Below the pieces are notes generated by a model. The model was not told the DNA's origin. It worked only from the letters and a program-made list of their open reading frames with translations, and made no database searches. The position numbers and the translations under genes are program-made. This document shows, piece by piece, positions 27,986 to 37,451 of a stretch of DNA of 64,000 bases. The first letter of the stretch is position 1. Each line of letters starts with the position of its first letter. The stretch lies in NCBI RefSeq assembly GCF_014652895.1, contig NZ_BMZR01000003.1:186001-250000 (forward strand). The letters are read 5' to 3'. Origin of the DNA: Psychrobacter glaciei. Lineage in GTDB: Bacteria; Pseudomonadota; Gammaproteobacteria; Pseudomonadales; Moraxellaceae.

Positions 27986-28290
27986 AGTATCGCCTTTAAT
28001 CGTTATCAACCGCAGGCTCAATCATATTGATGGGCTGATATAAAGAGATATTAGGAATAAAATACGGGTGGGAATAGTATCAGAAAAAAAGGGTAATAGT
28101 GTCGAATAATTATTATTGTAATACCTCTCATCAGTATAGGGCAATACTAAAATAAATGCTATCGCTTGACCAACGAGACAGTCGTCATTGCTAGAGTGAA
28201 ACGATATACTCACGCCCATTTTTGTGAGCAACAATAATCCGTTAAAATTGACTGTATTTAAACAGTCAGCTCATTAAGCAAGGAGCGCTG

Positions 28291-31200
28291 GTGTACTGGT
28301 TACTTGGTAGTCTGGTGATTATCGCTATGATGGGCGTTTTGGCAGTCGCGGATAGTCTGGCGATACCAATCAACTCATTAATAGAGCTGCATAACGCTAA
28401 CAGTTGGCTGCTATTATTAGTCATTATTGCTATTGTCTTGATAGCTATTAATCAGCGTCAAGCGCTGTCTATAAAATCAGTTAACGTCCAAAAGCTTTCT
28501 TCTAAACACCAACCTTCTCAACCTTTTTTTTCTCAAGACACGTCTAAATATTTTTCTTCTTCCTCTAAATTTCCCATTCGAATTGTCAATTATTTGCTGA
28601 TAATGATACTGGCCATGGGGCTGGTGATGGGTAGCGCATTGCAAGCCTTGATGGGTTATCAGCAGGCTGAAGCGACCAAAATTACTGAATCTATGCGTGT
28701 ACAGGCTTTGGTCACTATCGAGCGTATTAGTGATAGCGTTTACGATGGGGTCACCAATAGCGGTTATCGACAAGTCGCTACCGTCAGTCATATATCGCCC
28801 TTAATATCTGAGTTGACGGCTCAAGAATTAGATAGTGCTAAGGTCAATTATTTCACAAGTATGGAAAATAGCCTAAGCAATAATTTCTTTAATGATACGT
28901 CAAATGAAAGTAGTGACAGCAATATTGAATATCGAGTGCTACTCAATGCTTATCCAAAAAAAGGCTCTAAAAGCGCTCAGGTCGCTGATCTAAATCAGTT
29001 GCGACCGGGTAATCAACTGTTTATGACGTTAATGCTCGCACCGCTTGCTACCTCTGAGCAAGCTCTTAATAATCCCTCTGGGTTTGACAGTTATCGCTGG
29101 TTGCGAGGTCGTCATATCGATGGGGTGGCAAATATAGTGACGACCAGCACGTCGTCTTTTGCGCTCGATGAGTCGTCTGCATTGGAAGCTGATTCTCGCT
29201 CCTATCTTAGGCGCTTTCGTACTCGGATTGACCAAGGGCGTTGGCAATTGCGACAGCATTTTTATCAAAAGTGGGCGGGACAAACTACAGCCACGCAGCA
29301 AGCAAAAGCGGTGACTCTAAGTTTGCTCACAGGCGATCGCAGCTTAATCAATCGCGATACCAAAGATCTGTATCAATTGGCTGGTATTTCACATTTGCTG
29401 GCTATCTCGGGCACTCATGTGTTGTTTTTAGCGATTATGCTGGCAGGGGCAGTTGTATTCTTGCTCAATCGTCTGTATCCAGCCTTATATCGGCACATAC
29501 CACGTTGGCAAGTGCGCTGGTGGGTGATGATCAGTGCCGCTTTTATTTATGCGCTATTCACTGGTTTCGATGTACCCGCTGCTCGTACTGCCTGGATGTT
29601 ATTGGCGATAGGTCTAGTACGATTAACCTTGCTACCGATTAGTACGATGCGAGTATTGTTAGCTCTGGCAGTCTTGATGGCATGGTTTGATCCTTATATG
29701 CTCTGGCAAGCTGGTTATTGGTTGTCCTTTATCGCTGTGGCGCTGTTGCTAAAATACGATAGTGCTTCACAGTCGCAAAATAACTCAGTGTTATCACAAT
29801 CAGAGAAACCTCTCTCTCAGCATGATATTAAATATAGCCGTATTTTACTTATAAAAGTATGGCTCATAGCTAAGCGTGTCTTTAAGTTGCAGTTCTGGTT
29901 ATTTATCTCGTTGCTACCCATTACGTTGTTATTGTTTGGCAAAGCTTCACTATGGGGTCTAGTCATCAATTTATTTGCCATTGGTTTATTTGGCTGGGTC
30001 ATCGTACCGCTCAATCTACTAGCTGGGCTTTGCTACTTATTATGGCCTGCGCTTGCTGATAGCATTTGGGTGTTGGTCAGCGCAATCATCGGTAATTTAC
30101 ATGATTTGATTACGTGGCTGACGTCATTGCCAGCGCTGTCAGAGGCGTGGCTGTATACGCCAGTGAATATGGCGATATTACTGATGGTATTGCTGGCGAT
30201 GTTGCCTTGGTTATTACCACGTGGACTTATCAGTCGTTGGCTGGCACTACCGCCTTTGACGCTATTAATGATGACGGTATATGCCAACCAGCAGTCATTA
30301 GCCACGTCACCAACTTTATATATATTACCCACTGGAGATCGCTATATAAGCGCGGCGGTGCTGCAATATCCTATAATGGATAACGAGGTTGGGGGCAAGG
30401 ATAATAAGGCGCAGTCAGCGAAGGGAAGCGTGAGTTGGTTGTTTTTGGCAGACCACAGGCCTAATGCGACACGTACCATGCCAAGCACCTTGACGGCAGA
30501 GAAGCTGTCCGCGATATTAGAGCAGCAATTACGCACCTTATCGATTAAACGCTTAGAAGGGCTCGTAGTACAGACCAGCAGTGTAGGATTGACCGATACG
30601 CTCACGACTAACGATGCCAGCAATACATTTAAACCTAACGCCTCAGAGTTGTTGCCGATGACCGTTGCCAGAATAAGTCAGCGCCTACCGACCAACCAGT
30701 ATTGGCAAGCAGGGCGTAGTGATCGTTGGTTTGAGCGAGAAAAACTTTATAAAGAAGCAAGCGAATCTAACAATGCTAACAATGCAGCGCATGTCACTAC
30801 CAAAACGTATATCAGCCCTAAAAGTTGTGAGCAAAATGACTCATGGCAGCTCCCCAACGGGGATTTATCGTTACAAGCAATGACGGGCTGGAGTAAGATA
30901 GATGATGCCAGTGTGTGGGACTGTACAATTGCCATCGATAGCAGGTTGCCGATACAGATATTGCAGTATAATGCAGCTGATCCACTTAATTCACCGCTGG
31001 CCACCTCTCAACTACTAACGGCAATTCCCTCTACAGCAAAAAATACGCAACCAAATAACCAAGAACTTACTATGCAAGCTCAGTCTTTGCCATCACGTAT
31101 CGTTGTTGATGCCGATACCCATCAGCGCGTTTGGCAACTGTGGTCACTGCTCTGCCAAGCTGAACCGTTTGATAATAGCGCCTATAGTCATCATACTTGG

Positions 31201-31317
31201 CTTGGGCACAGCACCTCACACCTAGAGACCGATGATATCAAGCGCCAGCGTATCAATGAGGTCATTACTTATGATGATAATGCACTTGAGGCAGCACTGT
31301 CTCTGAATGCCCATTGA
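28291..31317 (+). CDS. comEC: DNA internalisation competence protein ComEC/Rec2, C-terminal domain degenerate
   Basis: 1008-aa polytopic channel that passes transforming single-stranded DNA through the inner membrane. N-terminal helices and a DUF4131/OB-like domain fill about residues 1-240; the Competence domain is at about 330-620 with LLTGDRSLINRDTKDLYQLAGISHLLAISGTHVLFL. A C-terminal domain follows (about 650-1008), but the HxxxDH metal motif expected near residues 750-770 is absent: where others have SHGDNDHAGG, this protein has QTSSVGLTDT. Start is GTG behind AAGGAG. The gene is divergent from DUF2062 and alone. Confidence 0.94.
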   Translation: MYWLLGSLVIIAMMGVLAVADSLAIPINSLIELHNANSWLLLLVIIAIVLIAINQRQALSIKSVNVQKLSSKHQPSQPFFSQDTSKYFSSSSKFPIRIVNYLLIMILAMGLVMGSALQALMGYQQAEATKITESMRVQALVTIERISDSVYDGVTNSGYRQVATVSHISPLISELTAQELDSAKVNYFTSMENSLSNNFFNDTSNESSDSNIEYRVLLNAYPKKGSKSAQVADLNQLRPGNQLFMTLMLAPLATSEQALNNPSGFDSYRWLRGRHIDGVANIVTTSTSSFALDESSALEADSRSYLRRFRTRIDQGRWQLRQHFYQKWAGQTTATQQAKAVTLSLLTGDRSLINRDTKDLYQLAGISHLLAISGTHVLFLAIMLAGAVVFLLNRLYPALYRHIPRWQVRWWVMISAAFIYALFTGFDVPAARTAWMLLAIGLVRLTLLPISTMRVLLALAVLMAWFDPYMLWQAGYWLSFIAVALLLKYDSASQSQNNSVLSQSEKPLSQHDIKYSRILLIKVWLIAKRVFKLQFWLFISLLPITLLLFGKASLWGLVINLFAIGLFGWVIVPLNLLAGLCYLLWPALADSIWVLVSAIIGNLHDLITWLTSLPALSEAWLYTPVNMAILLMVLLAMLPWLLPRGLISRWLALPPLTLLMMTVYANQQSLATSPTLYILPTGDRYISAAVLQYPIMDNEVGGKDNKAQSAKGSVSWLFLADHRPNATRTMPSTLTAEKLSAILEQQLRTLSIKRLEGLVVQTSSVGLTDTLTTNDASNTFKPNASELLPMTVARISQRLPTNQYWQAGRSDRWFEREKLYKEASESNNANNAAHVTTKTYISPKSCEQNDSWQLPNGDLSLQAMTGWSKIDDASVWDCTIAIDSRLPIQILQYNAADPLNSPLATSQLLTAIPSTAKNTQPNNQELTMQAQSLPSRIVVDADTHQRVWQLWSLLCQAEPFDNSAYSHHTWLGHSTSHLETDDIKRQRINEVITYDDNALEAALSLNAH

Positions 31318-31480
31318 GTCTTAGAATAATATTTGGACGCGACATCTTATTTTGACAATACATTCTAAAAATCATCTTAACCATAGCAGCGTTATAATAT
31401 GGTGATATTTCACGGTTACACTCTTGAACCATAACCGAAATAGCACCATACTTAGTACTCTATTAATATAGATGACCCCT

Positions 31481-31508
31481 ACAGTGAGAAAATTTGATTT
31501 CTCACTGT
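31481..31508 (+). terminator. Probable terminator of comEC
   Basis: Perfect 11-bp stem ACAGTGAGAAA / TTTCTCACTGT with a 6-nt loop and ATTTATTTT after it, 165 bp past the comEC stop and 60 bp before sppA. Confidence 0.55.
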
Positions 31509-31567
31509 ATTTATTTTCTATATCATCTCTTTTATCGTTTTAGACTGTTTCTGACTTAGGAAGTTAT

Positions 31568-32614
31568 ATGCCCAACTGGCCACCAGACCCTAACAAACGT
31601 TCTGACAATTCGGCAAATCAGCCGACACAGATGCCACAGCCAAGCGGACAAGAATGGCGCCTGATTGAAAACACCTTATTGGCTAGTGTGGTTGAGCAGC
31701 GCCGCGCTCGTCGCTGGAGTATTTTCTTTAAATTATTGACCTTTGGTTATATCTTATTGATATTTTTGACCCTTGGTCGTGGGTGTAGTAGTTCGCCAAC
31801 GGGTATGGATGCAGTCGATACCAGCGCGCCGCATTTGGCCGTGGTTGAGCTGCAAGGCGTCATCAGTAATGACGATGTTGCCAATGCTTATGATGTCAAT
31901 GAAGCTTTGAGAGATGCTTTTGCGAATAGTAATTCCAAAGCGGTGGCATTAGATATCAACTCACCTGGTGGCTCACCTGTACAGTCTGATGAAATCTGGC
32001 AGACTATGATGGATTTGCGCAAAGAGTACCCAGATAAAAAGCTTTATGCTGTTATCGGTGATATTGGTGCTTCAGGTGCTTATTACATCGCTTCTGCGGC
32101 AGATGAGATTTATGTCAATCCATCAAGTTTGGTTGGCTCTATCGGTGTCATTATGCCAAGCTACAATGTCAAAGGTTTGATGGACAAGGTTGGTGTAGAA
32201 GATCGTACTATTACGGCTGGTGAGTACAAAGACATTTTAAGCTTGTCGCGCCCATTGACTGATTATGAAGAAAATCATGTCGAAAAAGTACTGGCAAATA
32301 CGCATAAGCATTTCATTAATGCTGTAACAGAAGGTCGCGGTGACCGCTTGAAAAACCCTGAGCAAAACAAACTGTTCTCAGGATTATTTTGGACAGGCGA
32401 GCAGTCTATTGAGCTAGGTTTGGCAGACAAGACAGGTAGTATCACAAGCCTGAGTAAGCAACTAGATCTTGATACTGTGATTAGCTATAGCCCAACTGAT
32501 CCGTTCCAAATGTTTATGGATCGTTTTGCCGTGCAACTGGGTGCAGGCATTGGCTCTAGCGTTAGTCTTGATGGTTTTTTACCACAAGAAGAAGGTAACG
32601 CAAAGATGCGTTAA
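31568..32614 (+). CDS. sppA: Signal peptide peptidase SppA (S49 family)
   Basis: 348-aa inner-membrane serine peptidase that degrades cleaved signal peptides. A transmembrane segment lies at about residues 50-70 after a Pro/Gln-rich N-terminus. The protease domain has the Gly-rich INSPGGSP, the nucleophile Ser in GDIGASGAYYIAS, GSIGVIMPS, and the Lys in AGEYKDILS. The size is that of the short (36-kDa) SppA, not E. coli SppA (618 aa). ATG at 31568 follows AGGAAG. Confidence 0.93.
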   Translation: MPNWPPDPNKRSDNSANQPTQMPQPSGQEWRLIENTLLASVVEQRRARRWSIFFKLLTFGYILLIFLTLGRGCSSSPTGMDAVDTSAPHLAVVELQGVISNDDVANAYDVNEALRDAFANSNSKAVALDINSPGGSPVQSDEIWQTMMDLRKEYPDKKLYAVIGDIGASGAYYIASAADEIYVNPSSLVGSIGVIMPSYNVKGLMDKVGVEDRTITAGEYKDILSLSRPLTDYEENHVEKVLANTHKHFINAVTEGRGDRLKNPEQNKLFSGLFWTGEQSIELGLADKTGSITSLSKQLDLDTVISYSPTDPFQMFMDRFAVQLGAGIGSSVSLDGFLPQEEGNAKMR

Positions 32615-32648
32615 GCGTTTAATGTTTTAGATATACTGTGTATGATTG

Positions 32649-32682
32649 TTGAGGCTGGGCATATAATTATGCTCAGCCTCAA
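32649..32682 (+). terminator. Hairpin after sppA
   Basis: TTGAGGCTGGGCATA, loop TAAT, TATGCTCAGCCTCAA; strong stem but no T-run, so the terminator call is tentative. Confidence 0.4.
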
Positions 32683-32843
32683 TTGTATGTAATGCTAAAT
32701 AAATATCTTATTTAAGAGTAAATCGTTATCAATGTCGCGATAGCTATCAATTTTGCTATATTGGTGATATTTAGCTTAAGAATGCTATAAGGTTCAATCA
32801 TTAAAAATAATATATAACATAAACCATCCCACGAGAGCCTGTT

Positions 32844-33734
32844 ATGAGAGATGAAATAAATTTGCAGACCTTTGCAGCGCTACCTGTCTCCAAAAAAACC
32901 AATAAGCCTGTTATACATTTTGCCCATGCCAATGGGATGCCAAGTGCCGTCTATCAGCCGTTTTTTGAGCATTTAGCAGAGTTTTTTACTATCGAATATA
33001 TCCCGATGTTAGGTAATACGCCTGATTATCCAGTGGATGATCATTGGCGTCGACTGACTCAACAGATTATAGATAGTGTAAAAAGCACCTGTGAGAAGCA
33101 TGGTATCTCGCAAGTCGTGGCCGTTGGGCACTCGCTGGGTGCTATGTGTACGTTACAGGCGCTGTACCGTGCGCCTCAGCACTTTGCTCAGGCGGTATTA
33201 ATGGATCCGCCTTGGATTTATGGCAAAGTCAGTTTTTTGTGGCATTTGGCAAAGACAGCAGACAGATTGCCTCTTATGAATAATCGTTTGATGGACAAGC
33301 TGTCACCAGCTGGCGTGTCTAAGCATCGCCGCGATGTGTGGGACAGCCGAGCCGACGCGTATGAAAAAATGCGGCATAAAGGTTTTTTCAAAAACTTTGA
33401 TGAGCGTAGCTTTCAAGGATATATCGAGCACGGTTTACATGAGCGTGCGGATGGCAAGGTAACATTAGCGATTCCGAAAGCAAGCGAAGTGGCGGTCTTT
33501 CGAACCAATCCTTCTTGGTATTGGCTGGCACCAAATCGAGGGCCCAAAGTACCTGTCACATTGATTATTGGTCAAGACAGTATCTTTCTGAAACGCCGCT
33601 TCCCGCAGCAAATCAAATCCCGACTCAATATTCCTTATGCAACCCATGCGGGTGGTCATATGTTCCCGCTTGAGCATCCAGAGTCTGTGTCACGGCAAGT
33701 ATTGGATTTAATCAAGCAACAACTCCCAACATGA
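32844..33734 (+). CDS. Alpha/beta hydrolase
   Basis: 296 aa with the hydrolase fold: oxyanion region HFAHANGMPSAVYQPFF near residue 27, nucleophile elbow GHSLGAM around residue 99, and a likely catalytic His in HAGGHMFPLEHPE near the end. No signal peptide. The substrate is unknown; NGMPSAVYQPF and the cap domain suggest an esterase-like enzyme. Start ATG 32844 is preceded by GAGAGCC. Single plus-strand gene between sppA and the CPBP gene. Confidence 0.9.
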   Translation: MRDEINLQTFAALPVSKKTNKPVIHFAHANGMPSAVYQPFFEHLAEFFTIEYIPMLGNTPDYPVDDHWRRLTQQIIDSVKSTCEKHGISQVVAVGHSLGAMCTLQALYRAPQHFAQAVLMDPPWIYGKVSFLWHLAKTADRLPLMNNRLMDKLSPAGVSKHRRDVWDSRADAYEKMRHKGFFKNFDERSFQGYIEHGLHERADGKVTLAIPKASEVAVFRTNPSWYWLAPNRGPKVPVTLIIGQDSIFLKRRFPQQIKSRLNIPYATHAGGHMFPLEHPESVSRQVLDLIKQQLPT

Positions 33735-33825
33735 ATGATGCTCGCTACTTATTTAACGGCTTATATGAATAACTATATGAAGCTGTCAGGAGCATTGCTC
33801 GTTTATTTTTTTGAGTCACCGCCTT

Positions 33826-34617
33826 ATGCCAAACCAACCTAGTGCTACCAATGACCCGTCTATAAATGCGCCCGAGCGTTCGCCGTTATTTTCACGCTTC
33901 GGTGCATTTTCAATGACCGTAGGAATGGTCATATCATTTTTTATCAGTCAATTGTTAGGGGTGTATGTTGCAGGCAAGCTGTTATTACCAGCAGCTAAAA
34001 GCTCAAGCGTGGCTGATGTATTTTTCTTTGGCAGTAGTAATGGCACGGTCGTGAGTGTGTCGATCATGATTGGCGGTGTCTTGCTAGTCGCCCTCATCGT
34101 TATGCTGATTCAATTAAGAGGTGGTAATTGGCAACAGTATCTAGCGCTCAAACCGTTTTCAGTAACGGTTGGCGTCGGCATGCTGGGCTTGCTATTGATA
34201 TTTATGATTGGCAGTCAGGCATTGACTTACTGGCTCGATAAATCACCATTGGTATTTGTAGACCCGCTGTATCAGTCAGTCAGCTCAGTGTGGCTACTGG
34301 TGTTTGCGATGGTGATCGTTGCGCCATTATACGAAGAGCTGGTCTTTCGCGGCATATTATGGTCAGCCATTGCTGAGCAATTCGTCGTCTCACCAAGTCA
34401 AGAGCAGCGTGGGGCGATCATTGCTAGTATTATCACCAGTTTGATATTTGCGGTGATTCATTTGCAATATGGCGTTTATGAAATCAGCACTATCGTAGTG
34501 TTGGCATTGATATTCTGCTACGCACGTGTAAAGTCTGGCTCGCTGCTACTACCAATGCTGCTACATATTGTGAATAATGGCGCTGCGATGTGGCAGTATT
34601 TAGCGCAAACAGCTTAG
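33826..34617 (+). CDS. CPBP family intramembrane glutamic endopeptidase
   Basis: About 263 aa with six or seven hydrophobic segments. The three CPBP/Abi motifs are visible: YEELVFRGILWSA (EExxxR), FAVIHLQYG (HxxF-type position) and the final HIVNNGAAM. Some family members process prenylated proteins; others give bacteriocin self-immunity, so no specific role is proposed. No start has a good ribosome site; ATG 33826 is chosen, TTG 33811 is possible. The TAG stop at 34615-34617 is made from TA plus the first G of the following repeat. Confidence 0.88.
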   Translation: MPNQPSATNDPSINAPERSPLFSRFGAFSMTVGMVISFFISQLLGVYVAGKLLLPAAKSSSVADVFFFGSSNGTVVSVSIMIGGVLLVALIVMLIQLRGGNWQQYLALKPFSVTVGVGMLGLLLIFMIGSQALTYWLDKSPLVFVDPLYQSVSSVWLLVFAMVIVAPLYEELVFRGILWSAIAEQFVVSPSQEQRGAIIASIITSLIFAVIHLQYGVYEISTIVVLALIFCYARVKSGSLLLPMLLHIVNNGAAMWQYLAQTA

Positions 34618-34786
34618 GGCGTGTCCTCAATTCAATCGATGGTCATCTAAATAGGTCAAAAATGGCTAAATCTTGCCAAACGGTGTCAAATAGCTGACTA
34701 ATATCTCGATATTATCTGCGCTATTTTCCTTGTTTGAGGGCAACTTATCTCACTTTTATCGCCATTTTTAAAATAAGGACACGGCC
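34617..34786. mobile_element. Family-A non-autonomous element (MITE-like), full copy at a gene end
   Basis: 170 bp, flanked by TA (34615-34616 and 34787-34788). Left end GGGCGTGTCCTCAATTC, inverted right end GGCCGTGTCCTTATTTTAAA. No coding capacity. The body (AATATCTCGATATTATCTGCGC) is related to the internal hairpin of the copy at 26719 but its terminator is decayed. TA target duplication is seen with IS630/Tc1-type and some IS5-group elements; the family is not identified. Confidence 0.88.
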
Positions 34787-34795
34787 TAATCAAAA

Positions 34796-34827
34796 TCTGT
34801 TTAATCAAGCGTCTGTTTAATCAAAGA
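34796..34827. repeat. 16-bp tandem duplication
   Basis: TCTGTTTAATCAAGCG followed by TCTGTTTAATCAAAGA, just before the end of dusA. Confidence 0.75.
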
Positions 34828-34830
34828 AAG

Positions 34831-35802
34831 CTACGCATCAGGGTTTAACGCCAAGACCTCAGACGCTGCTTGCTTAATATCATCTATGGTCAGCTTGGGT
34901 TTGCCGCTCAGTGATTGACGCCATTTTCGAGCACCTGTCAGCCCTTGAAACAATCCTAAATAATGACGCGTCATCGTGGGCAGTGCCTCACCTTTGGCGA
35001 CTTTTTCTTCTAGATAAGGATAAAGCTGCGTCAAAATGTCTGAGCGCTTAGGTGCTGGCTCACCCCATAAGCTGTTGGCTTCTGCCAGTAGATAAGGGTT
35101 ATGATAAAACGCGCGGCCAATCATCACACCGTCTATATGCTGCAAGTGCGTTTGAATATCTGCAACTGTCTCAATACCGCCGTTTATCTCGATATCGAGT
35201 TGTGGAAAGTCTTGTTTGAGACGATACACATCCTCATAGCGCAGTGGCGGAATGTCGCGATTTTGCTTGGGACTAAGACCTTGTAGCCACGCAGTACGGG
35301 CATGAACGATAAAACGGCTACAACCCGCAGCAGCGACTTTCTGCACAAAATCTGCCATAAACTCATAACTGTCAAAATCATCGATACCAATGCGGTGTTT
35401 AACCGTCACTGGGATATCGACAGCCGCTTGCATATGTTTGACTAAATCGGCGACAGTGTTTGGCTCGGCCATGAGACAAGCGCCAATTTTGTTATGCTGT
35501 ACCCGATCTGATGGACAACCAACATTGATATTGACTTCATCATAGCCATGCTGCTGGGCGAATTCAGCACACTGGGTCATCTCACCAATATCTGCACCGC
35601 CAAGTTGCAGGACAAGTGGGTGCTCAAGTGTATCAAAGCGCAAATGCCGAGCCCGATTGCCATGTATGAGCGCACCAGTACTGATCATTTCGGTATATAG
35701 ATACGTGTGCGGATTAAACAGCCGTGCAAAATAACGATAATCTGTCGTTGTCCAATCAATCATCGGGGCAACGGACAGTCGCTTATTGGTCATATCAACC
35801 AT
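34831..35802 (-). CDS. dusA: tRNA-dihydrouridine(20/20a) synthase DusA
   Basis: 323-aa FMN enzyme reducing uridine 20/20a in the D-loop of tRNA. It begins with LSVAPMIDWTTTDYRYFARLF and has the catalytic Cys region NVGCPSDRVQHNKIGACLM, the FMN-binding KHRIGIDD and GGIETVADI, and the C-terminal HYLGLFQGLTGARKWRQSL that separates DusA from DusB and DusC. The position after a repeat and before the MFS gene does not suggest an operon. Confidence 0.96.
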   Translation of the reverse strand: MVDMTNKRLSVAPMIDWTTTDYRYFARLFNPHTYLYTEMISTGALIHGNRARHLRFDTLEHPLVLQLGGADIGEMTQCAEFAQQHGYDEVNINVGCPSDRVQHNKIGACLMAEPNTVADLVKHMQAAVDIPVTVKHRIGIDDFDSYEFMADFVQKVAAAGCSRFIVHARTAWLQGLSPKQNRDIPPLRYEDVYRLKQDFPQLDIEINGGIETVADIQTHLQHIDGVMIGRAFYHNPYLLAEANSLWGEPAPKRSDILTQLYPYLEEKVAKGEALPTMTRHYLGLFQGLTGARKWRQSLSGKPKLTIDDIKQAASEVLALNPDA

Positions 35803-35842
35803 GGGTATTAAGCCTTAATATTTGTGTCTTAAATAAATGGAT

Positions 35843-35876
35843 AAGGTGCAATGGATGAGACATACCATTGCACCTT
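35843..35876 (-). terminator. Hairpin after the MFS gene
   Basis: AAGGTGCAATGG / CCATTGCACCTT around a 10-nt loop, 34 bp after the transporter stop; only a weak T-rich tail on the minus strand. Confidence 0.4.
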
Positions 35877-35910
35877 AGTTTCAATCTTGATGTGGATACT
35901 GGTCAGCTAT

Positions 35911-37215
35911 TTACGAGATCACGTGATCAATTTTTTTGTATTCAGGTAGATTATAAAAATAAAGCCCCATAATAATACCAATAAAGCCGATAAACGTAAT
36001 GTATAGTGCTGGTGAGAAGCTTATTAGAGTAGTGGCATAGCCTAGACCGAAAGGTACTAATACGCCCACGATACCGTAGGTAATATTATAGCAAAAAGCC
36101 ATTCCTGTGAGGCGCACATTGGTCGGAAACAATTGCACAAGGATAGCAGGTACCATACCGACGATGCCAGCGCAGAAGCCTAATAGCGCATACATGATTA
36201 ATATGTAATCACCACCTGCCTGCAAATGGTAAAAGAAGGCCAGCATTTGAGCAATGAGTAGAACAGAACCAACAACTAAAATTTTACCAAAGTTCTCATG
36301 GTTAGACACCATGCCATAAAATATGCAGCCAAAAATCATAAATATGATGGCCAAACTATGAGAAAACCCAAATAGGTCACTATCTAAAACAAAGTTTATC
36401 TCTATTAAGTCTGGTAGCAGTAGAATGACAACAGAGGTAATGCTAGAAATGACCAACGTCAGTACCATACCAACAAATATAGAATGCTTACAATGTTTAA
36501 AAAGTATGGTAAATGGTTCGCTCGCGCTAGTGCCAATTTTTGACTTGTCCAGTGCAAGAAAGAATGGTGTCTCTCCGACGAGTCGCCACATCAATAATGG
36601 CAAAAAGCTTAATACAGCGGCAATTAAGAATGGCAAACGCCATCCATAATCAGTCAACTGATCCGTCGTCATAAAGGTAGAAAGCCACATAAAGAATGCA
36701 TTTGAAAATAGCACACCTACTAAAAAGCTGGCAGTGACATAGCTACAGGCTACTGATAAATATTGCCGTGGTACATGCTCTGCCACAAAAACCCATGCCA
36801 AGGGGACATAAAGGCCATATGCCATACCCTGTATAAGCCTTAGGAAAATAAATAAAGCGGGCGCAATCCATCCCCACTGTGCATAATTGGGCAGAAACGC
36901 CATCGCCAACAAACTTGCAGCGGTCACTATCAGACTTAGCAACAATATAGGCTTTCGACCTTTTATATCGCCGTATCGACCAAAGAGGATACCACCAATT
37001 GGACGTGCTAAATAACCAACAGCAAAAAGTCCCAGCCCTTGTAGTTTAACAACTTGAGGGTTGGTGTTCGCAGGAAAAAATGCAGCCGAGATGATATCTG
37101 CCATGTACAAATAAATCAAAAAATCAAAAAACACCACAGCGCTGGTAAAGCTAATAAACAGCACTACATTTTTGTCTCTAGTAGACATTAACGCATATTG
37201 AGAACGAGACGGCAT
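35911..37215 (-). CDS. MFS transporter, metabolite:H+ symporter (MHS) type
   Basis: 434-aa inner-membrane protein with about 12 helices. The loop GRYGDIKGRKPILLLSL between helices 2 and 3 and RLIQGMAYGLYVPLAWVFVAEHVPRQYL match the MHS/ProP-type branch of the major facilitator family, which takes up osmolytes, dicarboxylates or aromatic acids. The substrate is unknown. It lacks the C-terminal coiled coil of osmosensing ProP. No catabolic or biosynthetic genes are next to it. Confidence 0.88.
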   Translation of the reverse strand: MPSRSQYALMSTRDKNVVLFISFTSAVVFFDFLIYLYMADIISAAFFPANTNPQVVKLQGLGLFAVGYLARPIGGILFGRYGDIKGRKPILLLSLIVTAASLLAMAFLPNYAQWGWIAPALFIFLRLIQGMAYGLYVPLAWVFVAEHVPRQYLSVACSYVTASFLVGVLFSNAFFMWLSTFMTTDQLTDYGWRLPFLIAAVLSFLPLLMWRLVGETPFFLALDKSKIGTSASEPFTILFKHCKHSIFVGMVLTLVISSITSVVILLLPDLIEINFVLDSDLFGFSHSLAIIFMIFGCIFYGMVSNHENFGKILVVGSVLLIAQMLAFFYHLQAGGDYILIMYALLGFCAGIVGMVPAILVQLFPTNVRLTGMAFCYNITYGIVGVLVPFGLGYATTLISFSPALYITFIGFIGIIMGLYFYNLPEYKKIDHVIS

Positions 37216-37451
37216 AATAGATCACGCATCCACAGAGTAAAGTGGTCATTAAGACGGTCATCGTTTGGATAACCGCTCATCATAAAAACCGGCAAATCAA
37301 CGTAGATAGATAATGATTTGCCGAAACAGTAGGTTTGGGTATTTGGTATGAGCAATGTTGGTTGCAGGGGTTTGATCTAACAGAAGCTAAATCCGAAATC
37401 TTGAACTTTTGAGTGTCAATTAAGGGTCAGTGAGTAAAAGGTCTTACGTCT

